DNA of 64,000 nucleotides from Bradyrhizobium elkanii USDA 76 (GCF_023278185.1 NZ_CP066356.1:2906001-2970000), one strand, 5' to 3'. Numbered from the stretch's first letter, positions 44,665 through 58,103 are shown. The notes: generated by a model not told the origin, from the sequence alone. Program-made: numbers and translations.

Positions 44665-46458
44665 ATGGCACTCAATCTGACACCCCCTGACATCAGCGAG
44701 CTGAAACCGCGGATCACCGTCTTCGGCGTCGGCGGCGCGGGTGGTAATGCCGTCAACAACATGATCACCGCCGGGTTGCAGGGCGTCGACTTCGTCGTCG
44801 CCAACACCGACGCGCAGGCGCTGACCATGTCGAAGGCGCAGCGCATCGTGCAGATGGGCACCCAGGTCACCCAAGGCCTCGGCGCCGGTTCGCAGCCCGA
44901 CGTCGGCGCTGCGGCCGCGCAGGAGGTGATGGACGAGCTGCGCGATCACCTCACCGGCGCCAACATGGTGTTCGTCACCGCCGGCATGGGCGGCGGCACC
45001 GGCACCGGGGCTGCACCCGTGATCGCCAAGGCCGCGCGCGAGATGGGAATCCTCACTGTCGGCGTGGTGACCAAGCCGTTCCACTTCGAAGGTCAGCGCC
45101 GCATGCGCACCGCCGAGCACGGCATCGCCGAGCTGCACAAGGTGGTCGACACGCTGCTGATCATCCCGAACCAGAACCTGTTCCGGGTCGCCAACGAGAA
45201 GACCACCTTCGCCGACGCCTTCGCGATGGCCGACCAGGTGCTGTACTCGGGCGTCGCCTGCATCACCGACCTGATGGTCAAGGAAGGCCTGATCAACCTC
45301 GACTTCGCCGACGTCCGCGCCGTGATGCGTGAAATGGGCAAGGCGATGATGGGCACCGGCGAAGCCACCGGCGAGAAGCGCGCGCTGACCGCCGCGGAAG
45401 CCGCGATCGCCAACCCGCTGATCGACGACAGCTCGATGAAGGGCGCCCGCGGCCTCCTGATCTCGATCACGGGCGGCAAGGACCTGACCCTGTTCGAGGT
45501 CGACGAAGCCGCCACCCGCATCCGCGAAGAGGTCGACGCCGACGCCAACATCATCGTCGGCGCCACCTTCGACGAATCGCTCGACGGCGTCATTCGCGTC
45601 TCCGTGGTCGCAACCGGTATCGAGCAGGCCGCCATCGCCTCCCGCGCCCAGGCTCCGGCCGCGCAGCAGTCGGGCGGTTCGCCGGAGAGCCGGCTGGCCG
45701 ATCTGACCGCCCGCCTGCGTGCCGACAATCAGCGCATGGCCGAGCGTGCCCAGAAGCTGGAACCGGCGACCGGCGTGACGGTCGCTCCGATCGCGGCTCC
45801 CGCCGCCGCACCGCAGCAGCGTCCGGCCGTCGAGCGCGCTGCGCTCGCGGCGATCGCCGCCGCGGTTGCTCCCGACGGCTCGCCTTCTGCCCAGGCGCCG
45901 ATGCAGCCGGCCTCCTACGGTGACGTCACCGTGCGGCCGATTGCCCAGAAGCCCTCGCTGTTCCCGGACCACGAGGCCGCCCGGGCCGAGCAGCACGAGC
46001 CGATGCCGCCCGAGACCTTCATCCCCCAAGCGGCGGAACGGTCGCCGGTCCGTGCTCCGCGGATGCCGAAGTTCGAGGATCTGCCGATGCCGGCGCAGGC
46101 CGAAATCCGCCAGGCCAGCGGTGAGGGCGAACCGGAACACCCGCAGAAGACCCGCCTGTCGCTGCTGCAGCGGCTGGCCAATGTCGGCCTCGGCCGCCGC
46201 GACGAAGAGACCGAGCCGCCGATCGCGGCCCGTGCTTCCGGTCCGGCCATGCCGACGATGCCGCCGCTGCCCGAGCGCAAGCCGGCCCGCAGCGTCGCCC
46301 AGCAGATCTCGGCGAACGAATCGCCGGTATCGGAATATGCAAAGCGCCCTGCGCCGCAGGGGTTGGACGCTCATGGCCGCCAGGCACCTGTTGCCCCAAC
46401 GCCACAGGGCGACGACCATCTTGATATCCCGGCCTTCCTGCGCCGGCAGGCAAACTGA
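44665..46458 (+). CDS. ftsZ: Cell-division GTPase FtsZ with long linker
   Basis: A 597-residue tubulin homologue. GTP-binding [10 protein letters not shown] at residues 109-118, T7-loop region [11 protein letters not shown], core ending near residue 320. A ~260-residue Ala/Pro-rich linker follows, and the C-terminal peptide [15 protein letters not shown] binds FtsA and other partners. It is longer than enterobacterial FtsZ (~380), as in other rhizobia. It forms the Z ring. A clear terminator follows. Confidence 0.97.
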   Translation: MALNLTPPDISELKPRITVFGVGGAGGNAVNNMITAGLQGVDFVVANTDAQALTMSKAQRIVQMGTQVTQGLGAGSQPDVGAAAAQEVMDELRDHLTGANMVFVTAGMGGGTGTGAAPVIAKAAREMGILTVGVVTKPFHFEGQRRMRTAEHGIAELHKVVDTLLIIPNQNLFRVANEKTTFADAFAMADQVLYSGVACITDLMVKEGLINLDFADVRAVMREMGKAMMGTGEATGEKRALTAAEAAIANPLIDDSSMKGARGLLISITGGKDLTLFEVDEAATRIREEVDADANIIVGATFDESLDGVIRVSVVATGIEQAAIASRAQAPAAQQSGGSPESRLADLTARLRADNQRMAERAQKLEPATGVTVAPIAAPAAAPQQRPAVERAALAAIAAAVAPDGSPSAQAPMQPASYGDVTVRPIAQKPSLFPDHEAARAEQHEPMPPETFIPQAAERSPVRAPRMPKFEDLPMPAQAEIRQASGEGEPEHPQKTRLSLLQRLANVGLGRRDEETEPPIAARASGPAMPTMPPLPERKPARSVAQQISANESPVSEYAKRPAPQGLDAHGRQAPVAPTPQGDDHLDIPAFLRRQAN

Positions 46459-46485
46459 AGTTTGTTACAACATTGGCGACGAAGA

Positions 46486-46518
46486 AGGCCTCGGCGGGGA
46501 ACCGCCGGGGCCTTTTCC
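46486..46518 (+). terminator. Rho-independent terminator after ftsZ
   Basis: AGGCCTCGGCGG, loop GGAA, CCGCCGGGGCCT form a 12-bp stem with one T-G pair, followed by TTTCC. It begins 28 bp after the ftsZ stop and ends the dcw transcript. Confidence 0.9.
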
Positions 46519-46808
46519 TTGGCGCGCGCGGGCGATTGCGCCGGACAAACAAGCAACTGATTTTAAATGATTAATTATTCTTTCGGTGATCAGATGGCGG
46601 CTTGCCGAGGGCCGTTTTCGCTGCCGCAATTTGGTTAACCTTGGGCGCGAATGCGGCAGAGGTGGGGTAACAATCGGTAAACAAGCGTGAGTTGGCGCAG
46701 TTTAGGGCAATCACTATGGTCTGCCGTGACTTGGGGAGCTCAAGCGAGTCGGCCTTGGGGAAATTTGGCCACTTGAATTGAGTGAAGTCGGGTAGTGGGC
46801 ATTATCGA
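46519..46808. other. Intergenic promoter region between the ftsZ terminator and lpxC
   Basis: About 290 bp with no gene. An AT-rich patch (46560-46583, with TTAAATGATTAATTATTC) stands out from the G+C-rich background and may be a promoter or upstream activating element. GGTTAACC occurs near 46632, and GGTAAACAAGCG precedes the start. lpxC would be transcribed from here. Confidence 0.5.
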
Positions 46809-47771
46809 ATGAAGTTCAGCCGTCAAACAACGCTTCGGTCGCAAGCCACCGTGACTGGCGTAGGCGTTCATTCCGGTCTTCCTGTCAGTCTCACCATGGG
46901 ACCTGCACCTGTTGATGCGGGTTTTATTTTTGTCCGCACCGGTCTCGACGGTTCCGACCGCGAAGTCGTGGCCACCGCCGATGCGGTGATCGCGACCGAG
47001 TTCGCGACGGTGCTGGGTGACCGCGAAGGGCCGCTGGTTTCCACCGCCGAGCACGTGCTCGCGGCGCTGCGCGGCATGGGCGTCGACAACGCCACCATCG
47101 AAGTCGATGGCGCCGAAGTTCCGATCATGGACGGCAGCGCTGCAGCGTTCGTCGCGGCCATCGATCAGGCCGGCATTGTGACCCAGCCCGGCGTCCGCCG
47201 CTTCATCCAGGTTTTGAAGCCGGTGCACGTCAAGATCGGCGAATCGGTTGGCGAGCTGCGTCCGTTCGCCGGCGGGTTCCGCACCGAAGTCGAGATCGAT
47301 TTCACCAACCAGGTGATTGGCCGCCAGACCTTCTCCTTCGATCTGTCGCCGGAAGGTTTCCGCCGCGAGGTCGCGCGGGCCCGCACGTTCGGCTGCATGA
47401 GCGACGTGGCGCGGCTGTGGGGTGCAGGCTTCGCGCTCGGCGCGTCCTTCGACAACACCGTGGTGTTCGACGAGGCCCGTCTGCTCAATGCCGAGGGCCT
47501 GCGCTACGCCGACGAATGCGCCCGCCACAAGGTGCTCGACGTGATCGGCGATCTGGCGCTGGCCGGCCTGCCGCTGCTCGGCAGCTACCGTTCGGTACGG
47601 GGCGGCCACAAGCTCAACAACGCGGTGCTGAAGGCGCTGCTCGCCGACCGCAGCGCCTGGCGGGTGGTCGAATCGGACACCGCTCGGCGGCCGCTCCGTG
47701 GCCATCTCGAAGCCGGTGCAGGCACCGTGGGCGGCCTCGTCGCCCCGGCCTATGGCCCGGACGTGTCCTGA
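46809..47771 (+). CDS. lpxC: UDP-3-O-acyl-GlcNAc deacetylase LpxC
   Basis: A 320-residue zinc amidase. Zinc ligands are His82 (STAEHVLAAL) and the His and Asp of RHKVLDVIGDLALAG; the catalytic His is in GGHKLNN. It carries out the committed step of lipid A synthesis. Start chosen at MKFSRQTTLRSQ (46809); the frame from 46782 adds nine residues that do not fit the family. The C-terminal tail after the catalytic part is slightly long. Confidence 0.95.
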   Translation: MKFSRQTTLRSQATVTGVGVHSGLPVSLTMGPAPVDAGFIFVRTGLDGSDREVVATADAVIATEFATVLGDREGPLVSTAEHVLAALRGMGVDNATIEVDGAEVPIMDGSAAAFVAAIDQAGIVTQPGVRRFIQVLKPVHVKIGESVGELRPFAGGFRTEVEIDFTNQVIGRQTFSFDLSPEGFRREVARARTFGCMSDVARLWGAGFALGASFDNTVVFDEARLLNAEGLRYADECARHKVLDVIGDLALAGLPLLGSYRSVRGGHKLNNAVLKALLADRSAWRVVESDTARRPLRGHLEAGAGTVGGLVAPAYGPDVS

Positions 47772-48029
47772 TCGCCCAAGTCCTGATCGCTTGGCCGGTC
47801 GGGCCCAATTTCCGTAATAACCACAGCAGGCTGTGAGCTTCGTCGGGTCGCCTTATTCCCGGCGGAATGGCTCCGTATTCGGTTGGTCCACGGTCATTTT
47901 TCGGCTAAGCAGGCCTGCGGTTGCGAGTAACGGCAGTCAAGGCACTGGAAATATTGCATCCATGACCGCGGTTCATGGGTGGAGTGGGGTCGCCGTTAAC
48001 CGCATCAAAGGCGTCAGGTTCTAAAATTC

Positions 48030-48938
48030 ATGTCGGCAATGCGTATGGCGCTCGAATCACGCAATTCTTCTGACGTCTCCGGCCTGACCAAGGCCGCGCG
48101 CACGCTGCGTTTTGCGGCGGGCCTGATTGTGCTGGCCATGCCGCTCAGCGGCTGCGGCACCGGCGCGCTGTGGGACAAGTTCATGGCCAAGGACGACACG
48201 TTCGTCGATGAGCCCGCGGACAAGCTCTACAATGAGGGCTTGTACATGATGAACGAGAAGAAGGACCTGAAGGCCGCCTCGAAGAAGTTCGAGGAAGTCG
48301 ACCGTCAGCATCCCTATTCCGACTGGGCGCGCAAGTCGCTCTTGATGTCGGCCTATTCGTTCTACCAGGCGGGCGACTACGACAGCTGCATCGGCTCCGC
48401 CACCCGCTACGTCACGCTGCATCCCGGCAGCCCGGACGCGTCCTACGCCCAGTACCTGATCGCGGCATCGCATTTCGACCAGATCCCGGACATCTCGCGC
48501 GACCAGAGCCGCACCGAGAAGGCGATCGCGGCGCTCGAAGAGGTGGTCCGCAAATATCCGACCTCGGAATACGCCACCCAGGCCAAGTCCAAGATCCAGG
48601 CTGCGCGCGACCAGCTCGCCGGCAAGGAAATGGCGGTCGGGCGCTATTACATGGGCAAGCGCGACTTCACCGCCGCGATCAACCGCTTCAAGACCGTGGT
48701 CACGCAGTACCAGACCACGCGTCACGTCGAGGAGGCGCTCTTCCGCCTCACCGAGGCCTACATGGCGATCGGCATCGCCGGCGAGGCGCAGACCGCAGCC
48801 GCGGTGCTCGGCCACAATTTTCCAGACAGCCGCTGGTACAAGGACGCATATAATCTAGTAAAGTCCGGCGGTCTCGAGCCGAGCGAGAATCAGGGTTCCT
48901 GGATCAGCAGGACCTTCAAGAAGATAGGTCTCGGCTAG
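48030..48938 (+). CDS. bamD: Outer-membrane protein assembly lipoprotein BamD
   Basis: A 302-residue lipoprotein. Signal peptide with lipobox LSGC (Cys42 acylated), then five TPR-like repeats (for example LYNEGLYMMNEKKDLKAASKKFEEV, split by loops). It is part of the BAM complex that inserts beta-barrel proteins. The N-terminal extension before the hydrophobic stretch is long (about 25 residues); a later start at residue 4 or 6 is possible. recN follows after 13 bp. Confidence 0.93.
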   Translation: MSAMRMALESRNSSDVSGLTKAARTLRFAAGLIVLAMPLSGCGTGALWDKFMAKDDTFVDEPADKLYNEGLYMMNEKKDLKAASKKFEEVDRQHPYSDWARKSLLMSAYSFYQAGDYDSCIGSATRYVTLHPGSPDASYAQYLIAASHFDQIPDISRDQSRTEKAIAALEEVVRKYPTSEYATQAKSKIQAARDQLAGKEMAVGRYYMGKRDFTAAINRFKTVVTQYQTTRHVEEALFRLTEAYMAIGIAGEAQTAAAVLGHNFPDSRWYKDAYNLVKSGGLEPSENQGSWISRTFKKIGLG

Positions 48939-48951
48939 GAATTGTCCTCGC

Positions 48952-52777
<3,826 letters not shown>

Positions 52778-52794
52778 GCGCGCCGCGTTCTCCA

Positions 52795-52903
52795 CTGTCG
52801 TCCTCCGCGAAAGCGGGGGACCCAGTATTCCAGAGACAGTCATTGTTGAGCGGATGGGCCGCGGCGTGCTGGATCCCCGCATGCTCGGGGATGACGAGCT
52901 GAG
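52795..52903. repeat. Palindromic repeat element, left of the MFS gene (family B)
   Basis: CTGTCGTCCTCCGCGAAAGC at the left, then GGGGGACCCAGTATTCCAG, and at the right CTGGATCCCCGCATGCTCGG with GGATGACGAGCT. Left and right ends are partial reverse complements. A second, better conserved copy in direct orientation lies at 54350-54455. Confidence 0.75.
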
Positions 52904-52924
52904 GTGTGGCGCCAGCGCCGCGCC

Positions 52925-54202
52925 TCACATCATCCCCTGCTCATCCTCCTCGGCCTGCGCGATCAGTTCCTCGCTCACCACCACCTGCCGCCGCGGCACG
53001 ACGAAGATCATGGTGCAGGCGCAGGCGATCGAGATCGCGAAGATCGCCGAGGTCAACGGCAGCGTCGTGGTGGAGTGGCCGCCGAGATAGGCGCCGAACT
53101 GCGAGATCAGCGAGCCGATGCCCTGCTGCAGGAAGCCCATGGCACCCGAGGCGGTGCCGGCGGCTTCGGGACGAATGCTGATGGCGCCGGCGGCGGAATT
53201 GGCCATCACGAAGGCGTTGGCGATCATCACGATCATCTGGGTGCCGAACAGCCAGAGCGGCGCCTGGTTTACTCCGGCAAAACTGCAGACCAGGTTCAAC
53301 AGGCTGCCGCCGACCTGCAGCGCGAGGCCGAACCAGATCAGTTTCTCCAGCGAGTGCCGCGGCGCGAAGCGCACGCACAAGAGATTGCCGACGAAGTAGC
53401 CGAACCCCGTCATCGCGAACCACGCGCCATATTCGGCACTGGTCCGGCCCATCTGGGTCACCACGATGTAGGGGCCGCCGCCGGCGAAGGCGAAGATGAT
53501 CTGCGACGCCAGCACCTGGCACAAGAGGTAGCCGACGAAGGCGCGGCTCGTCATCAGCTTGCCGAGGTCGCCGCGAAAGCTGGAGCTGTCGGCGCGGTCA
53601 CGGCGGGTTTCCGGCAGCGCCAGCGCGATGAAGATCGTGGTGCTCAGCGACGCCGCGGTGATGAGATAGAGGATCGCGCGCCAGCCGAATGTGGTCTCCA
53701 GCAGGCCGCCGGTCAGCGGGCTCACCATCTGCGCGATCATCAGCGCGGCGACGACGAGGCTGATCATGGCGCCGACCCGCTCGCGCGGATAGAGGTCGCG
53801 GATGATGGCACGGCTGATCACCATGCCGCTGGCGCCGCCGAGCGCCTGGAAGAAGCGCGCCGCGATCAGTTGCGGCAGGGTCTCGGCGAACACCGAGCCG
53901 ACGCCGGCCACGACCATCAGGCCGAGCCCTGCGAGCAGCACCGGCCGGCGGCCGAACCTGTCGGACAGCGGCCCCATGATCAGCTGTGAAAGCGCGATGC
54001 CGACCATGTAGAGCGACACCGTCATCTGCGCGATGGAGATGTCGCGGCCGAAGGTGGTCGCCAGCACCGGTAGCGCCGGCACCAGCATGTAGAGCGAGAT
54101 CGGCGCCACGCCCGTCATCACGACGAGCATCAGCAGCATGACCTTCGATGTCGCGATGTTGTCCTTGGCCGCGCCGGGCGGCTTGCCCATCACGCCGTGC
54201 AT
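52925..54202 (-). CDS. Bcr/CflA-family MFS multidrug efflux transporter
   Basis: A 425-residue polytopic protein with 12 predicted helices. Motif A of the family reads GPLSDRFGRRPVLLAG (loop 2-3), and PALPVLATTFGRDISIAQMTVSLYMVG is the typical first periplasmic part. A second helix cluster carries RAIIRDLYPRERVGAMISL. It would export drugs or metabolites using the proton gradient. It is flanked by two directly repeated palindromic elements. Confidence 0.87.
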   Translation of the reverse strand: MHGVMGKPPGAAKDNIATSKVMLLMLVVMTGVAPISLYMLVPALPVLATTFGRDISIAQMTVSLYMVGIALSQLIMGPLSDRFGRRPVLLAGLGLMVVAGVGSVFAETLPQLIAARFFQALGGASGMVISRAIIRDLYPRERVGAMISLVVAALMIAQMVSPLTGGLLETTFGWRAILYLITAASLSTTIFIALALPETRRDRADSSSFRGDLGKLMTSRAFVGYLLCQVLASQIIFAFAGGGPYIVVTQMGRTSAEYGAWFAMTGFGYFVGNLLCVRFAPRHSLEKLIWFGLALQVGGSLLNLVCSFAGVNQAPLWLFGTQMIVMIANAFVMANSAAGAISIRPEAAGTASGAMGFLQQGIGSLISQFGAYLGGHSTTTLPLTSAIFAISIACACTMIFVVPRRQVVVSEELIAQAEEDEQGMM

Positions 54203-54349
54203 TCAGGTCCGATCCAGCATTGTGGAAAGACTGTAGCGTGCCCGTCCGCGCGGAATACGGGTGTTTCGGCATACGCCCATGCGATTTCAGGAGACGCAGC
54301 GACGATGTTTCGTCTCGCGCAATAAACACACTGTCGTCAGCCGAATTCC

Positions 54350-54455
54350 GCTGTCGTCCTCCGCGAAAGCGGGGGACCCAGTATTCCAGAGGCAGGCGTA
54401 TTTGAATTGATAGGCTGCGGCGTACTGGATCCCCCGCTTTCGCGGGGGATGACAG
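54350..54455. repeat. Palindromic repeat element, right of the MFS gene (family B)
   Basis: GCTGTCGTCCTCCGCGAAAG at the left and CTTTCGCGGGGGATGACAGC at the right, with CCCAGTATTCCAG and CTGGATCCCCC inside. The ends are near-perfect inverted repeats. It is collinear with the copy at 52795-52903. Confidence 0.8.
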
Positions 54456-54492
54456 CGAGTGCGAGGAGAGGATGACGGTAAACTCGGCGCCG

Positions 54493-56322
54493 CTATCTCA
54501 GCGCCGCCGTCGCCTCATCCAGCCACAGCTTCGTCGCGTTGTCGTCGAGATGCGGGCGCACCACCTGCGCGACGCGGGCGTGGTAGTCGTTGAGCCAGGC
54601 CAGTTCGTCCGGGCTCAGCATGCTGACCTCGATCAGGCGGCGATCGATCGGCGCCAGTGTCAGCGTCTCGAAGGCGTTGACCGGCTTCTCGGCGCCGGCA
54701 ATGTCGGTGCCGATCACGAGCTCGAGGTTCTCGATCCTTATGCCGAAGGCGTCGGTCTTGTAGTAGCCGGGCTCGTTGGACAGGATCATGCCGCGCTTCA
54801 GCGGCGTGGTGCCGAGCTTGGAAATCCGGGCCGGCCCTTCATGGACGCTGAGATAGCTGCCGACGCCGTGGCCGGTGCCGTGCTCGAAATCGATCCCGGC
54901 CTGCCAGAGATATTGCCGCGCCAGCGTGTCGAGCTGCGCACCGGTGGTGCCGTCGGGGAAGATCGCGCGGGCGATCGCGATATGGCCGCGCAGCACGCGG
55001 GTGAAGCGGTCGCGCATCTCGTCGGTCGGCTTGCCGATCGCGATGGTGCGGGTGACGTCGGTGGTGCCGTCCTCATATTGCGCGCCGGAATCAATCAGCA
55101 GGAGGTCGCCGGGCTCGATGCGGCGGTTGCTCTTACGCGTCACGCGGTAGTGCACGATGGCGCCGTTCGGCCCGGTGCCGGCGATGGTCGGGAACGAGAC
55201 GTCCTTCAGCGCGCCGGTCTGGCGGCGGAACGTCTCCAGCGCCTCGACGGTGTCGATCTCGGTGAGGCTGCCCGAGGGTGCCTCGCGGTCGATCCAGGCG
55301 AGGAAACGCACCAGCGCCACCGCATCGCGCTGATGCGCCGTGCGCGTGCCCTCGATCTCGGTGATGTTCTTGACCGCCTTCAAGAGGCTGACCGGATCGC
55401 TGCCGCGCACCGGCTTGCCGCCGGCACCCGCGATCAGGCGGCTCAAGGCGTCGGCTGCGGTCGCGCTGTCGAGCGCGATCGAGGCGCCGCGCCTGGCGAG
55501 CTCGGTGAGTTTTGCCGCCAGCGCCGCCGGCTGCTCGACATCGGCGGATTGCTCGAGATGGTCGCGCGTCGAGTTGGACAGCTTGCGCTGATCGATGAAC
55601 ACCAGCGGCCGGCCTTCCTTCGGCACCAGCGCATAAGACAGCGGCAGCGGCGTATGCGAGACGTCGGCGCCGCGGATGTTGAAGGTCCAGGCCACCGCGT
55701 GGCTGTCGGACAGCACCAGCGCGTCGACGCCGAGCCTGTTGATCTCGAGCCGGATGCGCTTGAGCTTGTCGGCTTCGATCTCTCCGGAAAACTGCGCGCC
55801 GTGGATCGTGACCGGGCCGAGCGGCGGTGCTGGCCGCTCGTGCCAGATCGCATCGACCGGATTGCTGTCGACGGCGACCAGTTCCGCGCCGGCCTTGGCG
55901 CAGGCCGCTGCCAGCCGTTCGGCTGCCGCAGAAGTGTGCAGCCAGGGGTCAAATCCCAGGCGGTCGCCGGCCGCCAGATGCCGGGTCAGCCAGTGCTCCG
56001 GCGGCGGCTCGACCAGCGGCTCGACCTGCCAGGCCTTGCGGTCGACCTGCTTGGCGGCCTGCAGCGTGTAGCGGCCGTCGACGAACAGGGCCGCTTCCTT
56101 GCTCAGCACGATCGCGAGCCCGGCCGATCCGGTGAAGCCGGTCAGCCAGGCGAGCCGCTCCTCGGAGGCTGCGACATATTCATTCTGCTGCTGGTCGGCG
56201 CGCGGAACCACGAATCCGGTCAGCTTGCGCCGCGCCAGCTCCTCGCGCAGCGCGCTCAAGCGCGCGGTCAGCGCCACGCCGCCTTCGGGCTCTTCGAACG
56301 TCTGGAAATGGGCTTCGAACAT
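54493..56322 (-). CDS. Xaa-Pro aminopeptidase (aminopeptidase P family, M24)
   Basis: A 609-residue M24 metallopeptidase. The N-terminal creatinase-type domain (FVVPRADQQQNEYVAASEERLAWLTGFTGSAG) is followed by a second one and the pita-bread catalytic domain. Metal ligands are Asp in LIDSGAQYEDGTTDVTRT (two Asp), His in GTGHGVGSYLSVHE, Glu in LSNEPGYY and Glu in FETLTL. It removes N-terminal residues that precede proline. I chose the ATG at 56322 (MFEAHFQTF), where the conserved part begins; longer starts at 56352, 56385 and 56454 exist. Confidence 0.9.
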   Translation of the reverse strand: MFEAHFQTFEEPEGGVALTARLSALREELARRKLTGFVVPRADQQQNEYVAASEERLAWLTGFTGSAGLAIVLSKEAALFVDGRYTLQAAKQVDRKAWQVEPLVEPPPEHWLTRHLAAGDRLGFDPWLHTSAAAERLAAACAKAGAELVAVDSNPVDAIWHERPAPPLGPVTIHGAQFSGEIEADKLKRIRLEINRLGVDALVLSDSHAVAWTFNIRGADVSHTPLPLSYALVPKEGRPLVFIDQRKLSNSTRDHLEQSADVEQPAALAAKLTELARRGASIALDSATAADALSRLIAGAGGKPVRGSDPVSLLKAVKNITEIEGTRTAHQRDAVALVRFLAWIDREAPSGSLTEIDTVEALETFRRQTGALKDVSFPTIAGTGPNGAIVHYRVTRKSNRRIEPGDLLLIDSGAQYEDGTTDVTRTIAIGKPTDEMRDRFTRVLRGHIAIARAIFPDGTTGAQLDTLARQYLWQAGIDFEHGTGHGVGSYLSVHEGPARISKLGTTPLKRGMILSNEPGYYKTDAFGIRIENLELVIGTDIAGAEKPVNAFETLTLAPIDRRLIEVSMLSPDELAWLNDYHARVAQVVRPHLDDNATKLWLDEATAALR

Positions 56323-56392
56323 CGCCGTCGCACTCTCTTCGGATGGAAGCATGACCGTCGCGCGAGCGCGGTCAAGCATGACCATATTTTTG

Positions 56393-56405
56393 GCATAACT
56401 TATGC
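56393..56405. promoter_or_regulatory. Palindrome in the divergent region before the aminopeptidase
   Basis: GCATAA-C-TTATGC, inside a wider CCATAT...ATATGG inverted pair (56382-56415). This A+T-rich island lies between the aminopeptidase gene (-) and a small gene (+) and is likely to be a promoter/operator site. Confidence 0.35.
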
Positions 56406-56513
56406 TTGAATATGGCATAGTGGAATTGACCGGACGATGTCCACTGCACGTCAACGGTCAAGCGTATGGGGAGTGTCCAGGAGTGTCTCAACTCAACGGT
56501 GAGGAGATGCACG

Positions 56514-56699
56514 ATGCCTGCATTCACGTTTGAGAAGATCTCGCCGCCGGTCCGCCGCGGCCCGATTGCGCCGGTCGAACAGAAGCAGCGCGGCGTCATC
56601 GTCCAGATGCTGGACCGTCTGGTGGAGGCGCGCGCCAGGCGTGCGGCCGGCCAGGACAAGGTCGAGACTATCCGCAGCGATTCTCCAACACCCGAATAG
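56514..56699 (+). CDS. Small hypothetical protein
   Basis: A 61-residue protein (MPAFTFEKISPPVRRGPIAP, then a helical VIVQMLDRLVEARARRAAG). GAGGAG is seven bases before the ATG, so translation is likely. It has no membrane segment or signal. No family recognised. It is divergent from the aminopeptidase gene. Confidence 0.6.
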   Translation: MPAFTFEKISPPVRRGPIAPVEQKQRGVIVQMLDRLVEARARRAAGQDKVETIRSDSPTPE

Positions 56700-56715
56700 C
56701 TAATCCACGGATCGG

Positions 56716-57222
56716 CTACCGTTCCAGATCCGACGCCTTCGCCACTGTCACACTGACGACCTTGCCGTCCTCGAGCTCGCGCACGATTCGCTCATCGGGG
56801 CCGACGATGCCGAGATCGAATTCGCGATCGGGCGTCAGCAGCGTCATGCGCTGGCCGGCGATCACGACGACGGTCATGTCGAGCGTCTCGCCGGAGATCG
56901 CCCATTCCCTGAGCTCGTTGCGAAACGGCTCTTTGCGCCAGGCGTCGGGGAAGCCCGGATCGCATCTGACCTCAAGACCATCTTCGGACGTGGTCAGGAC
57001 GAGCTTCGACCTGGAAGGCTTCCAGTGCTCCTCCAGCAGCTCGTTCGCGAGCCAGACGCAGCTGAACGAGCGGCATTCCGCCGGCCGGCTCCGATAGGTC
57101 CGGCAGCCGCGCCCCGGCTCGCAATGCGGGCACCACGTATTGGCGGGCTTTGCCAGTTCCTCGATCGCCATCACCTTGCAGCAGAGCGTGCAGTCGCCGC
57201 ACTGTCTGCCGGTCGTCGTCAC
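56716..57222 (-). CDS. YkgJ-type cysteine-cluster protein
   Basis: A 168-residue protein with nine Cys in the first 55 residues: CGDCTLCC (8-15), CPHC (31-34), Cys40, Cys50 and Cys55 (ECRSFSC). This CxxCxxCC pattern marks the UPF0153/YkgJ group, proposed to bind zinc or an iron-sulfur cluster. The rest is a beta-rich domain with no metal ligands seen. It starts at GTG; the start overlaps the prmA stop (GTGA), so the two are translationally coupled. Confidence 0.85.
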   Translation of the reverse strand: MTTTGRQCGDCTLCCKVMAIEELAKPANTWCPHCEPGRGCRTYRSRPAECRSFSCVWLANELLEEHWKPSRSKLVLTTSEDGLEVRCDPGFPDAWRKEPFRNELREWAISGETLDMTVVVIAGQRMTLLTPDREFDLGIVGPDERIVRELEDGKVVSVTVAKASDLER

Positions 57223-58103
57223 TTCACGGAGCGCAGCAGCAGGCTGCTCCAGCCCTCGATCTTCAGATGCCGCAGCGGCACCAGCCCGCGGGCACGGTAG
57301 GCGGCGATGACCGCCGGCGCCTGGTGCGTCAGCAGGCCCGAGAGAATGACCTGCGCCGACGAGGCAAGGTGGCGCGCCATCGGGCCGGCCAGCTGCCGCA
57401 GCGGATTGGCGAGGATGTTGGCGAGCACCAGGTCGAACGGACCGTCCTCGGCAAAGCGCGGTGCGGCAAAGCCGGTGGCGCGGATCACGTCCACCAGATC
57501 GCCTGTGCAGTTCAGCCGGGCGTTCTCCTCGGCGACACTGACCGATGGCGGGTCGATATCGCTCGCCAGCACCTTGCCGTGCAGCGCCTTGGCGGCGGCG
57601 ATCGCCAGCACGCCGGTCCCGGTGCCGAGATCCAGCACGCGGCGGGGCTGATACGCCTTCAGCACGTGGTCGAGCAGCAGCAGGCAGCCGCGCGTGGTGC
57701 CGTGATGGCCGGTGCCGAAGGCCAGCGCCGCCTCGATCTCGATCCCGAGCTTGTTGGGGGGTATCCGGTGCCGGTCATGCTGCCCGTGGACGATAAAGCG
57801 GCCGGCCGCGACCGGGACAAGGTCCTCCAGGCTGGCCTTGACCCAGTCCTTGGCCTCCACGGTATCAAAAACTAAAGTTGATGCGACATCCTGCCGCACC
57901 ACTTGGCCAACCAGTTCGCGGAGTAAATTTTGGTCCGGCGGCTCGGCAAAATGGACGGTGACGTCCCAGCGGCCATCCGGCCGCTCGAAGGCCGCAAACG
58001 CCGTCTGATCCTCGAAAAACAGCTCGGAAAGCGCGTCTACCACGCGCTTTGCGGTCGATTCATCTGGAAGGGTAACGCTGGCGCGGTGTGTGGATGGGGT
58101 CAT
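57219..58103 (-). CDS. prmA: Ribosomal protein L11 methyltransferase PrmA
   Basis: A 294-residue SAM-dependent methyltransferase. Substrate loop GTGHHGTT at residues 130-137, SAM motif VLDLGTGTGVLAIAAAK (DLGTGTG at 158-164), and LANILANPL as the motif-IV region. It trimethylates L11 of the ribosome. It is the upstream gene of the two-gene unit with the Cys-cluster protein. Confidence 0.92.
   Translation of the reverse strand: MTPSTHRASVTLPDESTAKRVVDALSELFFEDQTAFAAFERPDGRWDVTVHFAEPPDQNLLRELVGQVVRQDVASTLVFDTVEAKDWVKASLEDLVPVAAGRFIVHGQHDRHRIPPNKLGIEIEAALAFGTGHHGTTRGCLLLLDHVLKAYQPRRVLDLGTGTGVLAIAAAKALHGKVLASDIDPPSVSVAEENARLNCTGDLVDVIRATGFAAPRFAEDGPFDLVLANILANPLRQLAGPMARHLASSAQVILSGLLTHQAPAVIAAYRARGLVPLRHLKIEGWSSLLLRSVK

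Noticed and set aside
42252..46458. CtrA-type TTAA-N7-TTAA sites upstream of ftsQ, ftsZ and lpxC
   Set aside because: I found only half-sites or wrong spacings, so cell-cycle control by CtrA cannot be supported from the sequence.
54472..56409. 645-residue + strand frame antisense to the aminopeptidase gene
   Set aside because: Shadow of a G+C-rich gene. The minus strand has all five metal ligands.
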